From: Sphingorhabdus rigui | GTDB lineage: Bacteria > Pseudomonadota > Alphaproteobacteria > Sphingomonadales > Sphingomonadaceae | NCBI RefSeq assembly: GCF_014196595.1 | Contig: NZ_JACIEA010000001.1 | Coordinates: 278,085 to 342,084, forward strand | DNA length: 64,000 nt | Direction: 5' to 3' | Shown: positions 63,618 through 64,000 of the stretch, piece after piece | Layout of the letters: each line of letters opens with the position of its first letter | How positions within the stretch are numbered: position 1 is the first letter of the stretch | Translations under genes and position numbers: made by a program | Notes under the pieces: generated by a model | The model's input: the letters and a program-made list of their open reading frames with translations, nothing else | Told to the model about the DNA's origin: nothing | Database searches by the model: none

Positions 63618-63677
63618 ATACGTCAGCATTCGCTGGCGCTCGATTTTTGACCCAATTTATTTAGAGAGGATTGGCCA

Positions 63678-64000
63678 ATGGCAATCAGTTCAGGAGGCGG
63701 CGGCAATGATGCGCCAATGTCTGACATCAACACGACGCCGCTCGTCGACGTCATGCTGGTGCTCCTCATCGTATTCCTCATCGCAATTCCTGTCGCTATC
63801 CAGACAGTGAAGATGGACATTCCGGTCATCAAGTTTGAACCAACGAAGGCAAAGCGTGAAAACGTTCTTCTGTCGGTGACAACAACGGATGCTGGCGGTC
63901 GTGACCCCGGTGACCCCGCTTATGAAGGTGCAAACCCGAATGGCGAGTGCCGTATTTACTGGAACGTAACGCCAGTCGATTCAACCGAGTTGGTGGATCG
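63678..64000 (+). CDS. exbD: ExbD/TolR biopolymer transport protein, 3' end outside the window
   Basis: The first 107 codons are present. N-terminus MAISSGGGGNDAPMSDINTT followed by the single membrane helix with the proton-carrying Asp in PLVDVMLVLLIVFLIAIPVA, then the periplasmic domain (VKMDIPVIKFEPTKA; VLLSVTTTDAGG). An insert of about 20 residues (GRDPGDPAYEGANPNGECRI) interrupts the usual strand, a feature seen in other sphingomonad ExbDs as I recall. AGAGAGG is about 9 bases upstream of the ATG. Confidence 0.93.
   Translation, partial: MAISSGGGGNDAPMSDINTTPLVDVMLVLLIVFLIAIPVAIQTVKMDIPVIKFEPTKAKRENVLLSVTTTDAGGRDPGDPAYEGANPNGECRIYWNVTPVDSTELVD

Overview
The window is a chromosomal segment of an alphaproteobacterium, almost certainly a member of the Sphingomonadales. 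The evidence is a serine palmitoyltransferase with its own acyl carrier protein, the gene order uppP / NDUFA9-like / tamA-tamB, a TIGR02300 protein, a CBU_0592-type membrane protein between cmk and aroA, a fairly GC-rich sequence with many GTG and TTG starts, and a dispersed palindromic repeat related to CTGAACnnGTTTCAG. Coding density is high. I found no rRNA, CRISPR array, insertion sequence or integrase. There are two tRNA genes (Leu-UAA and Ala-GGC).

Layout. 1-5.9 kb: the end of proA, then nadD-rsfS-rlmH, an EnvC-like protein, an S41 protease, dsbB and coq7. 5.9-15.7 kb (minus strand): a DUF885 protein, gltB-gltD, uppP and an NDUFA9-like protein. 15.8-22.4 kb: tamA-tamB and a 56-residue lipoprotein. 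22.5-26.2 kb: a GST, a DUF1428 protein, a fragment of a VOC/PhnB gene, a four-helix membrane protein, comM and tRNA-Leu. 26.2-31 kb (minus): ihfB, rpsA, cmk, a small membrane protein and aroA. 31-34.8 kb: TIGR02300, tRNA-Ala, obgE-proB and a candidate ceramide reductase. 34.9-39 kb: acp, spt, a DUF1275 protein, then on the minus strand a nucleotidyltransferase-like protein and a lipid kinase. 39.5-43.1 kb: lptF-lptG and a GNAT-type candidate ceramide synthase. 43.1-45.2 kb: small conserved unknowns. 45.3-47.9 kb: an AT-richer accessory segment with a SEFIR protein and an AlbA_2 (Schlafen-type) protein. 48.1-51.2 kb: nrdB-nrdA. 51.8-61.8 kb: class I fumarase, an Nramp-related transporter, an MlaA-like protein, FKBP, rpsU, a class II aldolase, an orphan 2Fe-2S subunit, HNH, gluQRS, HIG1 and a PduO-type adenosyltransferase. 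62.1-64 kb: tonB-exbB-exbD, with exbD cut by the window end.

How the genes fit together. Much of the window serves the cell envelope. TamA/TamB, LptF/LptG, MlaA, UppP, the EnvC-like protein and the S41 protease share 64 kb with a likely sphingolipid base/ceramide set: spt, acp, a CerR candidate and a bCerS candidate, plus a lipid kinase and a Tam41-like nucleotidyltransferase as possible head-group enzymes. Sphingomonads replace LPS with glycosphingolipids, so the Lpt permeases here may carry a sphingolipid; that is an inference.

The most unusual region is 45.3-48.2 kb. A SEFIR gene and an AlbA_2 gene, both starting with GTG, look like a two-gene defence module. Three bases before the SEFIR start lies a diverged copy of the last 15 codons plus stop of nrdB, whose intact copy ends 246 bp away. 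I read this as a transfer scar showing that the module came from a relative in which it directly followed nrdB. A remnant of integration at the nrdB 3' end, or a small functional leader, are the alternatives.
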